From Marinoscillum luteum (GTDB taxonomy: Bacteria; Bacteroidota; Bacteroidia; Cytophagales; Cyclobacteriaceae), in contig NZ_JBIPKE010000015.1 in NCBI RefSeq assembly GCF_044005705.1, positions 310,001 to 374,000 on the forward strand: a stretch of DNA of 64,000 nt, in the 5' to 3' direction. A program made the translations under genes and the position numbers. This document shows, in pieces, positions 34,501 to 43,721 of this stretch. The notes beneath the pieces are model-generated. The model did not search any database. It was given only the letters and a program-made list of their open reading frames with translations, and was not told where the DNA came from. Position 1 is the stretch's first letter. Every line of letters starts with the position of its first letter.

Positions 34501-36762
34501 ATCTATGATCACATCTCCATTGCCATCAGGCGAAATATTCACCAAATAACCATCATCAAATGAAACCATGTCACCGGATAGGGTGGCGTTGGTCAAGCCG
34601 ATTTCAGAAACCTCAAATCCAGTTACAGCCTCAGCTGACTCAGCCCCAGGCTCAACAAACGCTATGAGCACCACAAAATCTCCATTGACCACTGTGGGAA
34701 CATTTCCTGATTCATCAATGATCTCAATCCCTGGTGAGATCAGATCAATGGTGAGTTCAGTATCCGTATCATCCGCCCCTATGTTTCCAGCCGCGTCAGT
34801 AGCCAAAACGCTCACCTCATAGGTGCCATCAGCCAAATCAGGAGAGATGGTACCAGCGGCCAGCGTCCAGGTAGTGCCATTGTTGGTAGCCATGTAAGCA
34901 GTACCATCCACTGTCACTTCTATGATTGCACTGGCCTCATCTATTGTTCCCGTTAGTTCAGGACTCACCACATTGGTAATCAGTTCATCTACCGTCACCA
35001 CGGGTGCGGTGGTATCTATGGTCAATTCATCGGCTGTGGCGTCTGTGCCTACATTCATAGCCGCATCAGTGGCAGTCACGCTCACCTCATAAGTATCGTC
35101 CGTCAAATCTGGTGTAATAGTTCCGGCGGCCAGTGTCCAGGTAGTGCCATTGTTAGTTGCCGCGTAAGCATTACCATTCACAGTCACTTCTATGGTGGCA
35201 GTGGCATCATCTATTGTTCCGGTCAGCTCAGGACTCACCACATTGGTGATCAGTTCATCTACTGTCACCACAGGTGTGGTAGAATCGATGATCAGCTCAT
35301 TTGTAGTTTCATCGGTACCTACATTCATCGCTGCGTCTGTAGCCGAAACACTCACTTCATAGGTATCATCTGTCAAGTCCGGTGTGATGGTACCAGCGGC
35401 AAGCGTCCAGGTGGTTCCATTGTTGGTAGCCGCATAGGTGCTACTATTGACAGTGACTTCCACAATGGCAGTGGCATCATCTATCGTTCCGGTCAGTTCT
35501 GGGCTAACGACATTGGTGGTTAGCGCGTCGACAGTCACCACTGGAGTAGTAGTGTCTATGATCAATTCGTCAGATGTGGCGTCCATGCCTTCGTTGAGGG
35601 CTGCATCGGTGGCGGTAACGCTCACCTCGTACGTACCATCCGCCAAATCAGGCGAAATGGTACCTGCAGTCAACGTCCAGGTGGTACCATTGTTGGTAGC
35701 TGCGTAAGTATTACCATTCACTGTCACTTCGATGGTGGCTGTGGGATCATCTATCGTTCCGGTCAGTTCAGGACTAACCACGTTGGTGATCAATGCATCC
35801 ACTGTCACCACAGGGGGAGTCACATCATCTGGTGCGACTTCCAAATCATATTCACGAATGGGTGAACCGGAATCATTAGTTCCGAAGAGGTACATTTTGC
35901 TCTCTCCACCAAATGCAAGTCCCAAAGGGCGAATGTCACTAAAGCTCAGCACCAAAGACTCCCCTGGCCCTGCGTAAGTAGCTGTGGAAATATCAAATGC
36001 GGAAGAAAGTGAATAGGTAAAAATGGAAGATTGATTGGCACCCATATCGAGGTGTACTGCATACATCATCAGACCGTCCAGGCTAAACCTGAACGATTCG
36101 GGAGACCCTGTTTCCACATTCACACTGAATGTGTTACCGAGCGATGCAGTAGTAATATCATAGGCAACAGACAAATTGTACTCTACCACCTGATCGTTGG
36201 TCTTTCCAATAATGAAAATCTTAGAACCATCATTATTTAACTCTACGCCCGAAGTGAAGTCCTCTTCAGCACTTATATCGAACCTGGCGCGATTCGCCAA
36301 AACTGCGGTGGATACATCAAAAGGAGTACTCAAACTAAAGGAATACAGACTATCTCCCTGATCAAAAGTGTTGAGATCAAAGTATGAACCCACCACAAAA
36401 AGCATGGAACCATCGGGCTTGAACACAAGATCGTGAGGGGTAATTGTAAAGTCAGAATTGCCCATCGTAAAAGTCTTGGCTACACTCCGAACTGCCGTGG
36501 AGAGGTCATAAGTGACACTCAGGTCATAAGTATACACCACGTCCTCGGTGGAGAAACTCGTACCGGATAAAAATATCGCGGTACCGTCACTATTCACCCA
36601 TATCCCTCCAGGAGAAGAAATATCGGAAAAGACATCCTTTGACTGAACAAAGGTGGCGCTTGCTATATCCTGGCCCATGGATGATTGGATGGACAGGAAT
36701 AATAAAAAGGTGGCCCTCACCATTTGCGTGAGCCACGGAGTTTTGCGGCGGATAGTTGTCAT
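31501..36762 (-). CDS. giant secreted repeat protein with type IX sorting tail
   Basis: A 1,753-residue exported protein. It has a signal peptide (about residues 14-31, ending SSMGQ), a propeller-like region (about 32-310), four ~90-residue Ig-like repeats (about 313-675), two more Ig-like/Big domains (about 676-930), and GLUG-type repeats (VGGLVGYNEGDATITNSYAA and similar, about 950-1110). Next come PKD-like domains with paired cysteines, a second GLUG block (about 1480-1630), and a C-terminal ~75-residue type A Por-secretion tail (LEVYDMMGRRVLYKDIY ... GIYLVRVFSG). It is exported by the type IX system and probably acts as a surface adhesin or matrix protein. It has only weak links to its neighbours. 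Confidence 0.9.
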   Translation of the reverse strand: MTTIRRKTPWLTQMVRATFLLFLSIQSSMGQDIASATFVQSKDVFSDISSPGGIWVNSDGTAIFLSGTSFSTEDVVYTYDLSVTYDLSTAVRSVAKTFTMGNSDFTITPHDLVFKPDGSMLFVVGSYFDLNTFDQGDSLYSFSLSTPFDVSTAVLANRARFDISAEEDFTSGVELNNDGSKIFIIGKTNDQVVEYNLSVAYDITTASLGNTFSVNVETGSPESFRFSLDGLMMYAVHLDMGANQSSIFTYSLSSAFDISTATYAGPGESLVLSFSDIRPLGLAFGGESKMYLFGTNDSGSPIREYDLEVAPDDVTPPVVTVDALITNVVSPELTGTIDDPTATIEVTVNGNTYAATNNGTTWTLTAGTISPDLADGTYEVSVTATDAALNEGMDATSDELIIDTTTPVVTVDALTTNVVSPELTGTIDDATAIVEVTVNSSTYAATNNGTTWTLAAGTITPDLTDDTYEVSVSATDAAMNVGTDETTNELIIDSTTPVVTVDELITNVVSPELTGTIDDATATIEVTVNGNAYAATNNGTTWTLAAGTITPDLTDDTYEVSVTATDAAMNVGTDATADELTIDTTAPVVTVDELITNVVSPELTGTIDEASAIIEVTVDGTAYMATNNGTTWTLAAGTISPDLADGTYEVSVLATDAAGNIGADDTDTELTIDLISPGIEIIDESGNVPTVVNGDFVVLIAFVEPGAESAEAVTGFEVSEIGLTNATLSGDMVSFDDGYLVNISPDGNGDVIIDIAADVAIDAAGNSNTAAQITVVYDIDPPTVTITGALSSIPYDDLSAFSVTFEFNELLGAEDADFELADITVVNASVANLQVSDDPLVYTVDVTPDGNGDVTIELVEASIQDIAGNAYVGESQEMIPLTSPFNGAGTEEIPFEIATKTDLKILSENSIFWNKHFIQTADITFEDSDTYTPIGIYSANPFSGSYNGMNHTISDLQISGSDEIGLFGYSIGVLQNIGLINVNVLGNDYVGSLVGYNRGEIQNIYATGSVSGAMQVGGLVGYNEGDATITNSYAAVSVTGAERVGGLVGYNSGAHISFCYATGLVSGQNDVGGFLGLEIFGSVNDNFWNIDQNTIGVGFDDDPAGVTGLTTAQMQDQAEFTNWDFTDTWQMDNGCVNDGYPIFQWQDNPEMVAVSLGEDISQCGGTVLLDAGNSGASYLWSTGAITQTIEVTTTGTYSVVVSKENACDGSDEIEVTINAQPEFALATPTPSCGEYTIEGPDGFASYSWSNGETTQSITVTESGTYSLTVTNEDGCTAEDEVEVTVNEIPVVTIAGADTPVCGGFEFTLTATATAGEVTWYDSETKDNVLSEVASLTTSLPNTASFWVEAVNGDCKSELKEVVVNVRYCYSGGAGTVSDPFLISNKKDLDSLMKLPDDYNKHFLQTENISFTASDFAEDGEFYNDEYGVALNTGQFTGSYDGGYHTIDGMVYIFPYVSGLFYYLNGEVRNLGLTNVSLGSGVDPDNGAGLVNILYENGRIENCYTTGALKGDVSRSLGGLVGLMYGGTVSNCYSTASVETIDARNTGGLIGETRGGSIVNSYSSGFVKGATNTGPGVPLFQGGFIGRAAAATVTNCYWDVETSNQTGSAGGTGLTTAQMKDPYSFVDAGWDFKCIGSEEIWDMDLDNINNGYPILGWQSDNESCVLILETEDSKETAIVYPSITSGLVSIRMEGRSTVDHLEVYDMMGRRVLYKDIYVPMQETKIDLSGERPGIYLVRVFSGSTQTTHRVILQN
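34741..35820 (-). repeat. four tandem 270-bp coding repeats
   Basis: Within the giant protein gene, a 270-bp unit (90 residues) recurs four times: the words CTATTGTTCCCGTTAG, CTATTGTTCCGGTCAG, CTATCGTTCCGGTCAG and CTATCGTTCCGGTCAG stand near 34943, 35213, 35483 and 35753. Each unit encodes one Ig-like domain starting TPVVTVD.L.TNVVSPELTG. High DNA identity suggests recent duplication or gene conversion. Confidence 0.85.
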
Positions 36763-36885
36763 AATAAAATCAATAAGTCTATATAAAAACTAACTATAAT
36801 CCAATTTTAATAACATTGACATTATTTAAACAATAAAGTGGTGTGAATAACCCGATTTTGTATGAGTTTGACATGCAAAACCAGG

Positions 36886-37581
36886 TTATCTACTCATAAA
36901 AAGGTCAATGACTTCTTGTTTATGGGTACGGGACAATGGGAGTTTAGCCTCTCCCACTAATACGTATTGGCCATTTACTGCTTCGATCTTGAGTATATTG
37001 GCTGCATAAGACCGATGAATTCTAATGAAATTGGAATCATTGAGTTCTTCTAAAAAGCCGTCCAGTGAATTTCTAACAATGTATTTCTTTCTTAGGGTAA
37101 AAACTTCCAGGTAATTGTTATCAGACATGATATAGTGAATGTCACGGGTTTTCAATTTCACATTCAAATCTCCGTCCTTGATGAGGATAGTCCCTTCGCT
37201 TTTCAGATTTCTTGCGATAATTATTTCTATCGTTGTATAAAGATCACTTTTGATAAAAGGCTTTAACAAATAGGCTGCCGGAGAGGTCTGGGCGGCCTTC
37301 TTAATGGTCTTAGGGTCGGAGTAAGAGGTAAGGTAGATAAATGGGATCTCATATTGATCTTGAATCACCTCGGCGATATCAATGCCTGTTTTCTCCCGTC
37401 CCAAATTGATGTCAAGAATCACCAGGTCAATATCTTCTGATTTTGCCAGATAATCAATCGCTGCGTCATGATCCTTGGCGATTCCTACCACTGAATACTT
37501 TAAATCCAGCAGCATCTCCCTGGTCATCTCTGCTATCATCAGTTCGTCCTCTACGATCAGTATGTTGAATTTCCTTTTCAT
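36886..37581 (-). CDS. LytTR-family response regulator
   Basis: A 231-residue two-component regulator. The receiver domain (residues 1-120) has the acidic pair EDE (10-12), the phosphorylation site in LVILDINLG (D57) and the lysine in LLKPF (about 107). The LytTR DNA-binding domain (about 130-231) has HYIMSDNNYLEVFTLRKKYI and IRIHRSYAANILKIEA. It is coupled to the sensor gene by a 4-bp overlap (37578-37581). Confidence 0.93.
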   Translation of the reverse strand: MKRKFNILIVEDELMIAEMTREMLLDLKYSVVGIAKDHDAAIDYLAKSEDIDLVILDINLGREKTGIDIAEVIQDQYEIPFIYLTSYSDPKTIKKAAQTSPAAYLLKPFIKSDLYTTIEIIIARNLKSEGTILIKDGDLNVKLKTRDIHYIMSDNNYLEVFTLRKKYIVRNSLDGFLEELNDSNFIRIHRSYAANILKIEAVNGQYVLVGEAKLPLSRTHKQEVIDLFMSR

Positions 37582-40500
37582 TTCGGGATTACTATGGTGA
37601 AAGTAGTCATTCCATTGTTTACATATTGCATTTGCGCATCGATCTGGTTGAGCAGTATATTGATGAGCTTAAAACCAAAGCCTGTTGATGTTTTAAAATC
37701 AAAACTCTCGCCAAAACCCAAACCACTGTCGGCATAGGTCAATTCAAAATGCTCCGACATCTGACTTAGCCGAACGAGGATTCTCCCCTCTTCCCCATTT
37801 GGAAAGGCATATTTGAATGAGTTGGTAATCATTTCGTTCAGAATTAAACCCAGAAACACGGACAACTTTACATCCACTTTGAAGTCACTCACTGCCAACT
37901 CAATGTTAATATTGGACCTGTCCTGATCAAACATACTCTCCAACTCAAAAAAAAGCTCTCTCAAAAAAAGATCAAAATCAACCTCTGACGCATCCTGTAC
38001 ATCGTATAGATTTTGGTGAACCAGGGCCATCGACTGAATCCTGGCCTGACACTCGTCCAGAATCAACCTCACCTCCGCATCCTTGGAGGCTCTGGCCCGG
38101 AGATAGAGCAAACTTTTCAAGAAGGTAAGGTTGTTCTTAACCCGGTGATGTACCTCCTGCATCAGGATTTCTTTTTGCTGGAGCTGCCGGACAACATTGA
38201 GCTTTTCTACCTGAAGTTCTGCTGTGCGCTCATCCACCAATTTCTGCAATCTGATTTTAGCCATTCGGGCACGGCTTTCTCTGTAGAAAATATATCCAAC
38301 AATCAATGTCACGGCCAAGAGGAAATACATCAGCTTGGCTCCATCTGTTTGATACCAAAATGGAAGAATCGTAAACTTAAATTGTAACTCTTCACTTTTT
38401 CTGCCCTCCCCTTCGGCGTATACAAGCAGCTCATAATTTCCATACTGGAGCTCTTTAAATGAAATCACATTTGAGCTCACATGATTCCAGTTGCCACTTC
38501 GCGACCTGTGCTGGAGCTTGTATACAAGATCAGACTGCTGTCCCCAGAAGATCTTGTTAAACACAAAATTGACAACCTTTTCCTGCTCTACCTCCAAATG
38601 GTCCCGATCCACTTCTACTCCATCTGCCAACACTCTATTGAGGGTAAGCCTGGGTCGGGATTTGTCACTCTTGAGGTAATACGGATCAAATGTTTTCAAA
38701 CTTGTGCCTCCACCAATGAGAATCCGCCCCTGACGATCTCTGGTGATCATGCGGTTGCCAATGAGCTTGAGTCCGTTTTCCTTACCATAAAATTTGTGGG
38801 TCAGGCCTTCCTGATCTTTCTCCATGAGCAAAAGGCCGGATGCGGTAGTTGCCATGAAAGAACCCCTTTCGGTCTCCAGAATCTGGAGAATTGGATTACT
38901 CTCGGTCTCTTTGATCTGATATACCGTGCTTTGTCCCTGCGCATCCACCACCTGCACCCTGCCACTGGCGCAAAACCATGTATTGCCACTCTCATCCTGA
39001 AAAACAAAAGAGATTTGATCGGAGAACAAGCCATTATCCATGTTGAGGTGCGCATACTTATTGTTGCTGATGGCAATCACACCATTGTTGAGGGCCACAG
39101 CATAGATGGTCTTATCTGTCGTCTGCAATACATTGATGAACTTAAAATCTTTTAAATCCGGTGCTGAACTGAAGTTGTAAAATTGACCATTGCGGAAGCT
39201 ATAGAGCCGATTGGCATAATTCCACCCCCAAATTCTCCCGTTCGCATCCATTTTAATATCGTATATGGTGGAGTCCAGCTCCTCATCCTTTTTCATCCTA
39301 TACGTGGTGAAGACCCCATCCTTCAATACAGTAAGCCCCAGGGTTTCAGACGAAATCCAAACACTGTCCCCGGACACCGCTCCACTGGTGCTGTATCTGT
39401 CACTATTGAGGTACTCCACATAGCCCTCCTCCGACTCAGAAATCAATCCCCCTCCATTCATGAAATACCAGGAATTGCCATAGACGTCTGGCTCGATCTG
39501 AAAGATTCCATGGTTGCTCACGAATTTCCGAGTAGGCCGAAAAGCCAATTCATCAATTCTGGAAATGCCATTGCCCGCATCTGCGCCCCAGATATTTTCG
39601 AAAGCATCAGCCATCAGGGTGAAGGAAACCCGGCCATTGAGCCCATGCTCTTCACCTATAAAATCATATTCCCCATTTTTCTTGATTAAATAAACCCCTT
39701 CTGCATAGTCTGGAAACCACAGCCCTTGTTCGTTTGAAGCAAAAGAATAGATATGATGACGTCTCCGGTCATTCAGCAAGACATTGAACAGCGAGTCATT
39801 TCTATGCTTCATTAACTTACCCCTAAACTGGCCTAACCACAGCTCTCCACCCACCTCAAGCAAACTTCTTGGTGAATTCTCAATACCCTCCCTTTTATAC
39901 ATAAAAAGACTGTCTTTCTGGATGTACCCAAACCCAGAATTACCAAAGGCGAACCAAAGCCGGCCATCATCGGTACGGATGGCACAGCTCACATGGGGAG
40001 TTGGCAGGCCCGCGTTGTACTGATACATCTGCCCTTCTTTCAGAATAAAAAGACCATGGTAAACGGTAAAAATGAAGAACTCTCCGGTTGCGGAACTCTC
40101 GCTAAACCCCTGCAGATGGGTAGGGCCAAAGTCCATTTCCGGCACAAATATTTTCTGGTTCTGAATGTAGCAAATATTGATATCTGTAGCCACCCACAGT
40201 TTCCCCTCCGCATCAAACCACAAACTCCGGATGCCCGTGAGCGAAAAAGCTGAATTGCCCTGATAAACACTTAACTCCTTCCCATTGAAAACCAACAATC
40301 CTTTAGACGACCCCAAGTAAATCAGACCGTCCTTGTCTTCAGCAATGACGCTTATGTCATTGGTCAGTAAACCGTGGGCCTGATCTAAATACTTGATGTT
40401 GGAGTTGGAGATATCCTTGAAGACCATGCCATTTGGGATATCAATCCGCTGATCCAGGGTGAGCTCATACGCTTCGAAATGTAACCGACTAAGGAGATCA

Positions 40501-40784
40501 GGCTGTATGCTGGTGACGAACTCTGGTTGCTCATCCAGATAGACCTCCCTGATCACCGGAGGCGCGGGATCCGGTGGGTGCTTTTTCACCTGAGCGGGAA
40601 ACTGATCTGAATAGGACTTTATCGCCTTCACATCGGGTAAGGGCCTCCAGTCATATTTGACTTGTGAAAATCCGCTGAAGGGAAAAAAGATCCAGGCCCA
40701 TATTATCCCATAAACCACATAAAAATGGCCTTTCCCAAAACAACAAGCTCTGGCAGGGTATGAAATGGACTCTGGTTGGCGCAT
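37578..40784 (-). CDS. beta-propeller sensor histidine kinase
   Basis: A 1,068-residue membrane sensor. An N-terminal hydrophobic segment (about 21-40) is followed by ~650 residues of periplasmic propeller repeats (for example GLLTNDISVIAEDKDGLIYL; DNGLFSDQISFVFQDESGNT), then a Y_Y_Y domain, and one transmembrane helix (MYFLLAVTLIVGYIFY, about 805-820). The kinase has an HisKA_2-type box, EVHHRVKNNLTFLKSLLYLR, near residue 870 and a HATPase with NEMITNSFKYAFPNG and GFGFKLI. It phosphorylates the LytTR regulator next door. The signal is unknown; in related systems propellers sense envelope or nutrient cues. Confidence 0.92.
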   Translation of the reverse strand: MRQPESISYPARACCFGKGHFYVVYGIIWAWIFFPFSGFSQVKYDWRPLPDVKAIKSYSDQFPAQVKKHPPDPAPPVIREVYLDEQPEFVTSIQPDLLSRLHFEAYELTLDQRIDIPNGMVFKDISNSNIKYLDQAHGLLTNDISVIAEDKDGLIYLGSSKGLLVFNGKELSVYQGNSAFSLTGIRSLWFDAEGKLWVATDINICYIQNQKIFVPEMDFGPTHLQGFSESSATGEFFIFTVYHGLFILKEGQMYQYNAGLPTPHVSCAIRTDDGRLWFAFGNSGFGYIQKDSLFMYKREGIENSPRSLLEVGGELWLGQFRGKLMKHRNDSLFNVLLNDRRRHHIYSFASNEQGLWFPDYAEGVYLIKKNGEYDFIGEEHGLNGRVSFTLMADAFENIWGADAGNGISRIDELAFRPTRKFVSNHGIFQIEPDVYGNSWYFMNGGGLISESEEGYVEYLNSDRYSTSGAVSGDSVWISSETLGLTVLKDGVFTTYRMKKDEELDSTIYDIKMDANGRIWGWNYANRLYSFRNGQFYNFSSAPDLKDFKFINVLQTTDKTIYAVALNNGVIAISNNKYAHLNMDNGLFSDQISFVFQDESGNTWFCASGRVQVVDAQGQSTVYQIKETESNPILQILETERGSFMATTASGLLLMEKDQEGLTHKFYGKENGLKLIGNRMITRDRQGRILIGGGTSLKTFDPYYLKSDKSRPRLTLNRVLADGVEVDRDHLEVEQEKVVNFVFNKIFWGQQSDLVYKLQHRSRSGNWNHVSSNVISFKELQYGNYELLVYAEGEGRKSEELQFKFTILPFWYQTDGAKLMYFLLAVTLIVGYIFYRESRARMAKIRLQKLVDERTAELQVEKLNVVRQLQQKEILMQEVHHRVKNNLTFLKSLLYLRARASKDAEVRLILDECQARIQSMALVHQNLYDVQDASEVDFDLFLRELFFELESMFDQDRSNINIELAVSDFKVDVKLSVFLGLILNEMITNSFKYAFPNGEEGRILVRLSQMSEHFELTYADSGLGFGESFDFKTSTGFGFKLINILLNQIDAQMQYVNNGMTTFTIVIPK

Positions 40785-40988
40785 CTGCCTCTAAAATAAA
40801 GCAATACTCCAATGCCCAAAAGATTTCCCGGATATTTGCAGCGCACCAGTCACCAGTCTCCGATGAATACCCCATTATCATCGATGAATCTATGAGTTTA
40901 AAAGACTTGGCACCCATCATTCAAACTTCTGCCCTATCTCATCTTGGAGGTGGAGTGAAACTTATATGAATCTCCTAGGGATCAAGCC

Positions 40989-41972
40989 CTACACCTCCAC
41001 TTCGGCCATCTTATTGTACTTGTTGCGGTATTCTACGGGAGTGAGACCGGTGATCTTTTTGAACATGCTGCGAAAAGCCTTCGTGTCCGTATAGCCCACG
41101 TCAAACATCACTTCGTTGATGTTTTTGCGGCTGTTCTCAAACTGTCGCTTCGCGGCTTCTATTTTCACCCTATGGATGTACTCCTGCACTGTATTGTTGG
41201 TGGCTTGCTTGAACCTACGCTCGAAGGTTCGCCTCCCCACGGCCATCATATTCGCCAGATCATCCACCAGTATCCTGTCGGCAATGTTCCTTTCTATAAA
41301 ATCCTGTGCTGTTTTGATGGCCTCATCGGTATGGTTCTTTTGTCCCTTAAACATGGAAAAAGCTGCCTGACTGTCACGATCAATATCCACAGCAAAATAC
41401 TTGGACGCCAGAATGGCTGTTTCGCGATCGGTGTATTTCTCCAGCAAATGCAGCAGCAAACACCAGTAGGAGTTGGCACCACCACTGGAGTAGATGCGAT
41501 GCTCCTCGGTGATCACACTGCCGTCCATCACTTCCACCTCTGGAAAGAGTTCCCTAAACTCATTCTGAAACCCCCAGTGAGTAGAGCACTTCTTCCCATC
41601 GAGCAGGCCGGTAGAGGCCAGCAGGAAAGCTCCAACACAGAGAGATGCCACCTCCGCTCCTTTTCCGTATTGCTGATGAATCCAAGGCAGCAGCGTTTTG
41701 TTTTGGGCAATGGCCGCCTGCATGTCGCCAAAAAGTGCCGGGATCAGTACCAGATCCGTCCTGTCTATGTCCTGCACCAGTCGGTCGGTATGGATAGAGT
41801 ACCGGCCTTCATTGAGTTTAATCTCCTTTCTGGCCCCTACCAACTCTACTTCAAACAATGGTTCCTTCCCTGCGGCAGCTAAAAATTGATTGGCGGCCGA
41901 AAACAAATACTGGGGATCTGCTATGGCCTGCATCACAGAGGACTCTGGTACGAGAATGCTTACTGTTTTCAT
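40989..41972 (-). CDS. GlxA-type AraC regulator with DJ-1/PfpI domain
   Basis: A 327-residue regulator. Residues 1-185 are a DJ-1/PfpI-like domain with the nucleophile elbow VASLCVGAFLLASTGLL (cysteine about residue 112). Residues 215-320 are an AraC DNA-binding domain (LVDDLANMMAVGRRTFERRF; NINEVMFDVGYTDTKAFRSM; FKKITGLTPVEYRNKY). GlxA proteins respond to small metabolites. It is divergent from the SRPBCC-DHFR run and is a candidate regulator of it. Confidence 0.93.
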   Translation of the reverse strand: MKTVSILVPESSVMQAIADPQYLFSAANQFLAAAGKEPLFEVELVGARKEIKLNEGRYSIHTDRLVQDIDRTDLVLIPALFGDMQAAIAQNKTLLPWIHQQYGKGAEVASLCVGAFLLASTGLLDGKKCSTHWGFQNEFRELFPEVEVMDGSVITEEHRIYSSGGANSYWCLLLHLLEKYTDRETAILASKYFAVDIDRDSQAAFSMFKGQKNHTDEAIKTAQDFIERNIADRILVDDLANMMAVGRRTFERRFKQATNNTVQEYIHRVKIEAAKRQFENSRKNINEVMFDVGYTDTKAFRSMFKKITGLTPVEYRNKYNKMAEVEV

Positions 41973-42114
41973 GGTTTCAGAAAATTAACACACATAAGAA
42001 ACGAATCAACTAAAGTTAGAATGATTTGTCGCAAAACACCCCAATGCTGTCTTTTTCATACAGCAGTAGTCTCTAAAATGTAGGGCATCTTTGTCAAAAC
42101 AAAACATCAAAAAC

Positions 42115-42540
42115 ATGACAACCAAAACAACAATTACGATCCACACCAGTATCAAAGCCCCTATAGAAAAGGTATGGCAACTGTGGAGCAATCCAGCTGA
42201 CATCACCAAATGGTGTACCGCTTCGCCGGACTGGCACACCACAAGAGCCGAAAATGACTTGCGCACTGGTGGTAAATTTCTATCCAGGATGGAAGCCAAA
42301 GACGGCAGTTTCGGTTTCGACTTTAGCGGGGTGTATGACCTTGTAAAAACCCATGAGCAAATGGACTACACCCTGGACGATGGCCGGAAGGTAAACATCA
42401 CCTTTGCAATGCAGGGAAACGAAACCACCATCACCCAAACCTTTGAACCTGAAAGCGAAAACCCCATAGACATGCAGAGAGATGGCTGGCAATCTATTCT
42501 GGACAGTTTTAAAAGATACGCAGAGGCTCAAAAGGGTTGA
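42115..42540 (+). CDS. SRPBCC/AHSA1-type ligand-binding protein
   Basis: A 141-residue START-like (AHSA1/activator of Hsp90 homologue) protein. The opening ITIHTSIKAPIEKVWQLWSN and the end MQRDGWQSILDSFKRYAEAQ are typical. It probably binds a small hydrophobic ligand. ATG 42115 is chosen; the frame opens at TTG 42091. It overlaps nothing and begins a run of small detoxification-type genes. Confidence 0.9.
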   Translation: MTTKTTITIHTSIKAPIEKVWQLWSNPADITKWCTASPDWHTTRAENDLRTGGKFLSRMEAKDGSFGFDFSGVYDLVKTHEQMDYTLDDGRKVNITFAMQGNETTITQTFEPESENPIDMQRDGWQSILDSFKRYAEAQKG

Positions 42541-42575
42541 AACCCGACTTTCTTACACCTTCAAACTTTACCATC

Positions 42576-43151
42576 ATGTCTACAAAAGTAATTTTCAACA
42601 TAAGCATGTCGCTGGATGGCTACATCACCAGCCCGGATGACGACTCCAGCCAACTGCACAGCTGGTACTTTGGTGGGGATACACCACTGCCCGGAACACC
42701 CTTCAAGGTCTCTAAGGCCAGTGCCGAACTGATAGGCAAAGCCATGGCATCTGTAGGGACGATGGTTACCGGCCGGAGGACATTCGATGTTTCCCAAGCA
42801 TGGGGTGGGCATCCACCACTTGGCGTTCATCACTTCGTGGTAACGCACCAGCCCGTAGCTGAATGGACAAAAGCGGACTCCCCTTTTACGTTCATCACCA
42901 CAGGCGTAGAAGATGCCATCAGCCAGGCAAGAGCCAGTGCCGGCTCAAAGGCCGTCTGCATTAGCTCCGCCAGTATCCTGCAGCAGGCCCTGAAGGCAGG
43001 GCTGGTGGATGAGATACACATTGACCTGGTGCATGTCCTGCTTGGTAACGGGAAGCCCTTGTTTGCCAACACCTCGCAACCAAAACTGGAGTGCTTTAGG
43101 TCGGTGAATGGTACGGGGGTTACTCACCTGGCCTTTAATGTGATCCGGTAA
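42576..43151 (+). CDS. dihydrofolate reductase/RibD-C family protein 1
   Basis: A 191-residue protein with the RibD C-terminal/DHFR-like fold: MSLDGYITSPDDD near the start, GTMVTGRRTFDVSQAWGG (about 60-77), and the family ending LVDEIHIDLVHVLLGNGKPL. These enzymes bind NADPH; most have no assigned substrate, and true folate reduction is not implied. It is the first of three such genes within 4.3 kb. Confidence 0.9.
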   Translation: MSTKVIFNISMSLDGYITSPDDDSSQLHSWYFGGDTPLPGTPFKVSKASAELIGKAMASVGTMVTGRRTFDVSQAWGGHPPLGVHHFVVTHQPVAEWTKADSPFTFITTGVEDAISQARASAGSKAVCISSASILQQALKAGLVDEIHIDLVHVLLGNGKPLFANTSQPKLECFRSVNGTGVTHLAFNVIR

Positions 43152-43185
43152 GCCTTCTACCTCCGGTGATGCCTAATACTCAAGC

Positions 43186-43626
43186 ATGATGGTTGCGATC
43201 GCTACTTACCTGACCTTCAACGGCAACTGCCGTGAGGCCATGACTTTTTATCAAAAGTGCCTGGGGGGACAATTGAGGTTTCAAACAGTGGGTGAATCCC
43301 CCTTATCAGAAAAGATGCCCGAGTCTATGAAGGCATGTATCGTGCATGCTTCACTTTCCAATGGCGTCATGAAGCTGATGGGTTCAGACATGGTGCCAGA
43401 GTCGGGGCTCCTAAAAGGCAATTCAGTCTCACTGTCCCTCACCTGCAGCAGTACAGCAGAGCTGACGCGGGTCTACCGAAAGCTGTCATCAGGGGGTCTG
43501 GCCAGTCATCCGCCAGAGCAGACCCGCTGGGGTGCCCTGTTTGGCGAACTCACGGATAAGTTTGGTAACCGCTGGCTCCTGAGCTGTGCCCGACACACCA
43601 GCACTGGAGTCATCAGCCCTTCATGA
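43186..43626 (+). CDS. VOC-superfamily (PhnB-like) protein
   Basis: A 146-residue glyoxalase/bleomycin-resistance fold protein. ATYLTFNGNCREAMTFYQKC begins the family pattern, with GGQLRFQTVGESPLS following. The usual metal residues at His are partly replaced, as in PhnB/3-demethylubiquinone-like members, so it is more likely a binding protein than a metal enzyme. It is 35 bp after DHFR-like gene 1. Confidence 0.88.
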   Translation: MMVAIATYLTFNGNCREAMTFYQKCLGGQLRFQTVGESPLSEKMPESMKACIVHASLSNGVMKLMGSDMVPESGLLKGNSVSLSLTCSSTAELTRVYRKLSSGGLASHPPEQTRWGALFGELTDKFGNRWLLSCARHTSTGVISPS

Positions 43627-43721
43627 ACGATCCCTGATCAAAAATTTGGTTAGATGACCGGACACCTAAGAAGAATTTTCAGCCATATGGCTATGCTTTT
43701 AAACGATTAATAAAACAAACC

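Noticed and set aside
34741..35820. Possible CRISPR or satellite array
   Set aside because: The 270-bp units are in frame within one long gene and encode Ig-like domains.
40760..40969. 69-codon + strand frame between the sensor kinase and glxA-like gene
   Set aside because: It begins antisense to the sensor start and shows no family. The spacer more likely holds the sensor promoter.
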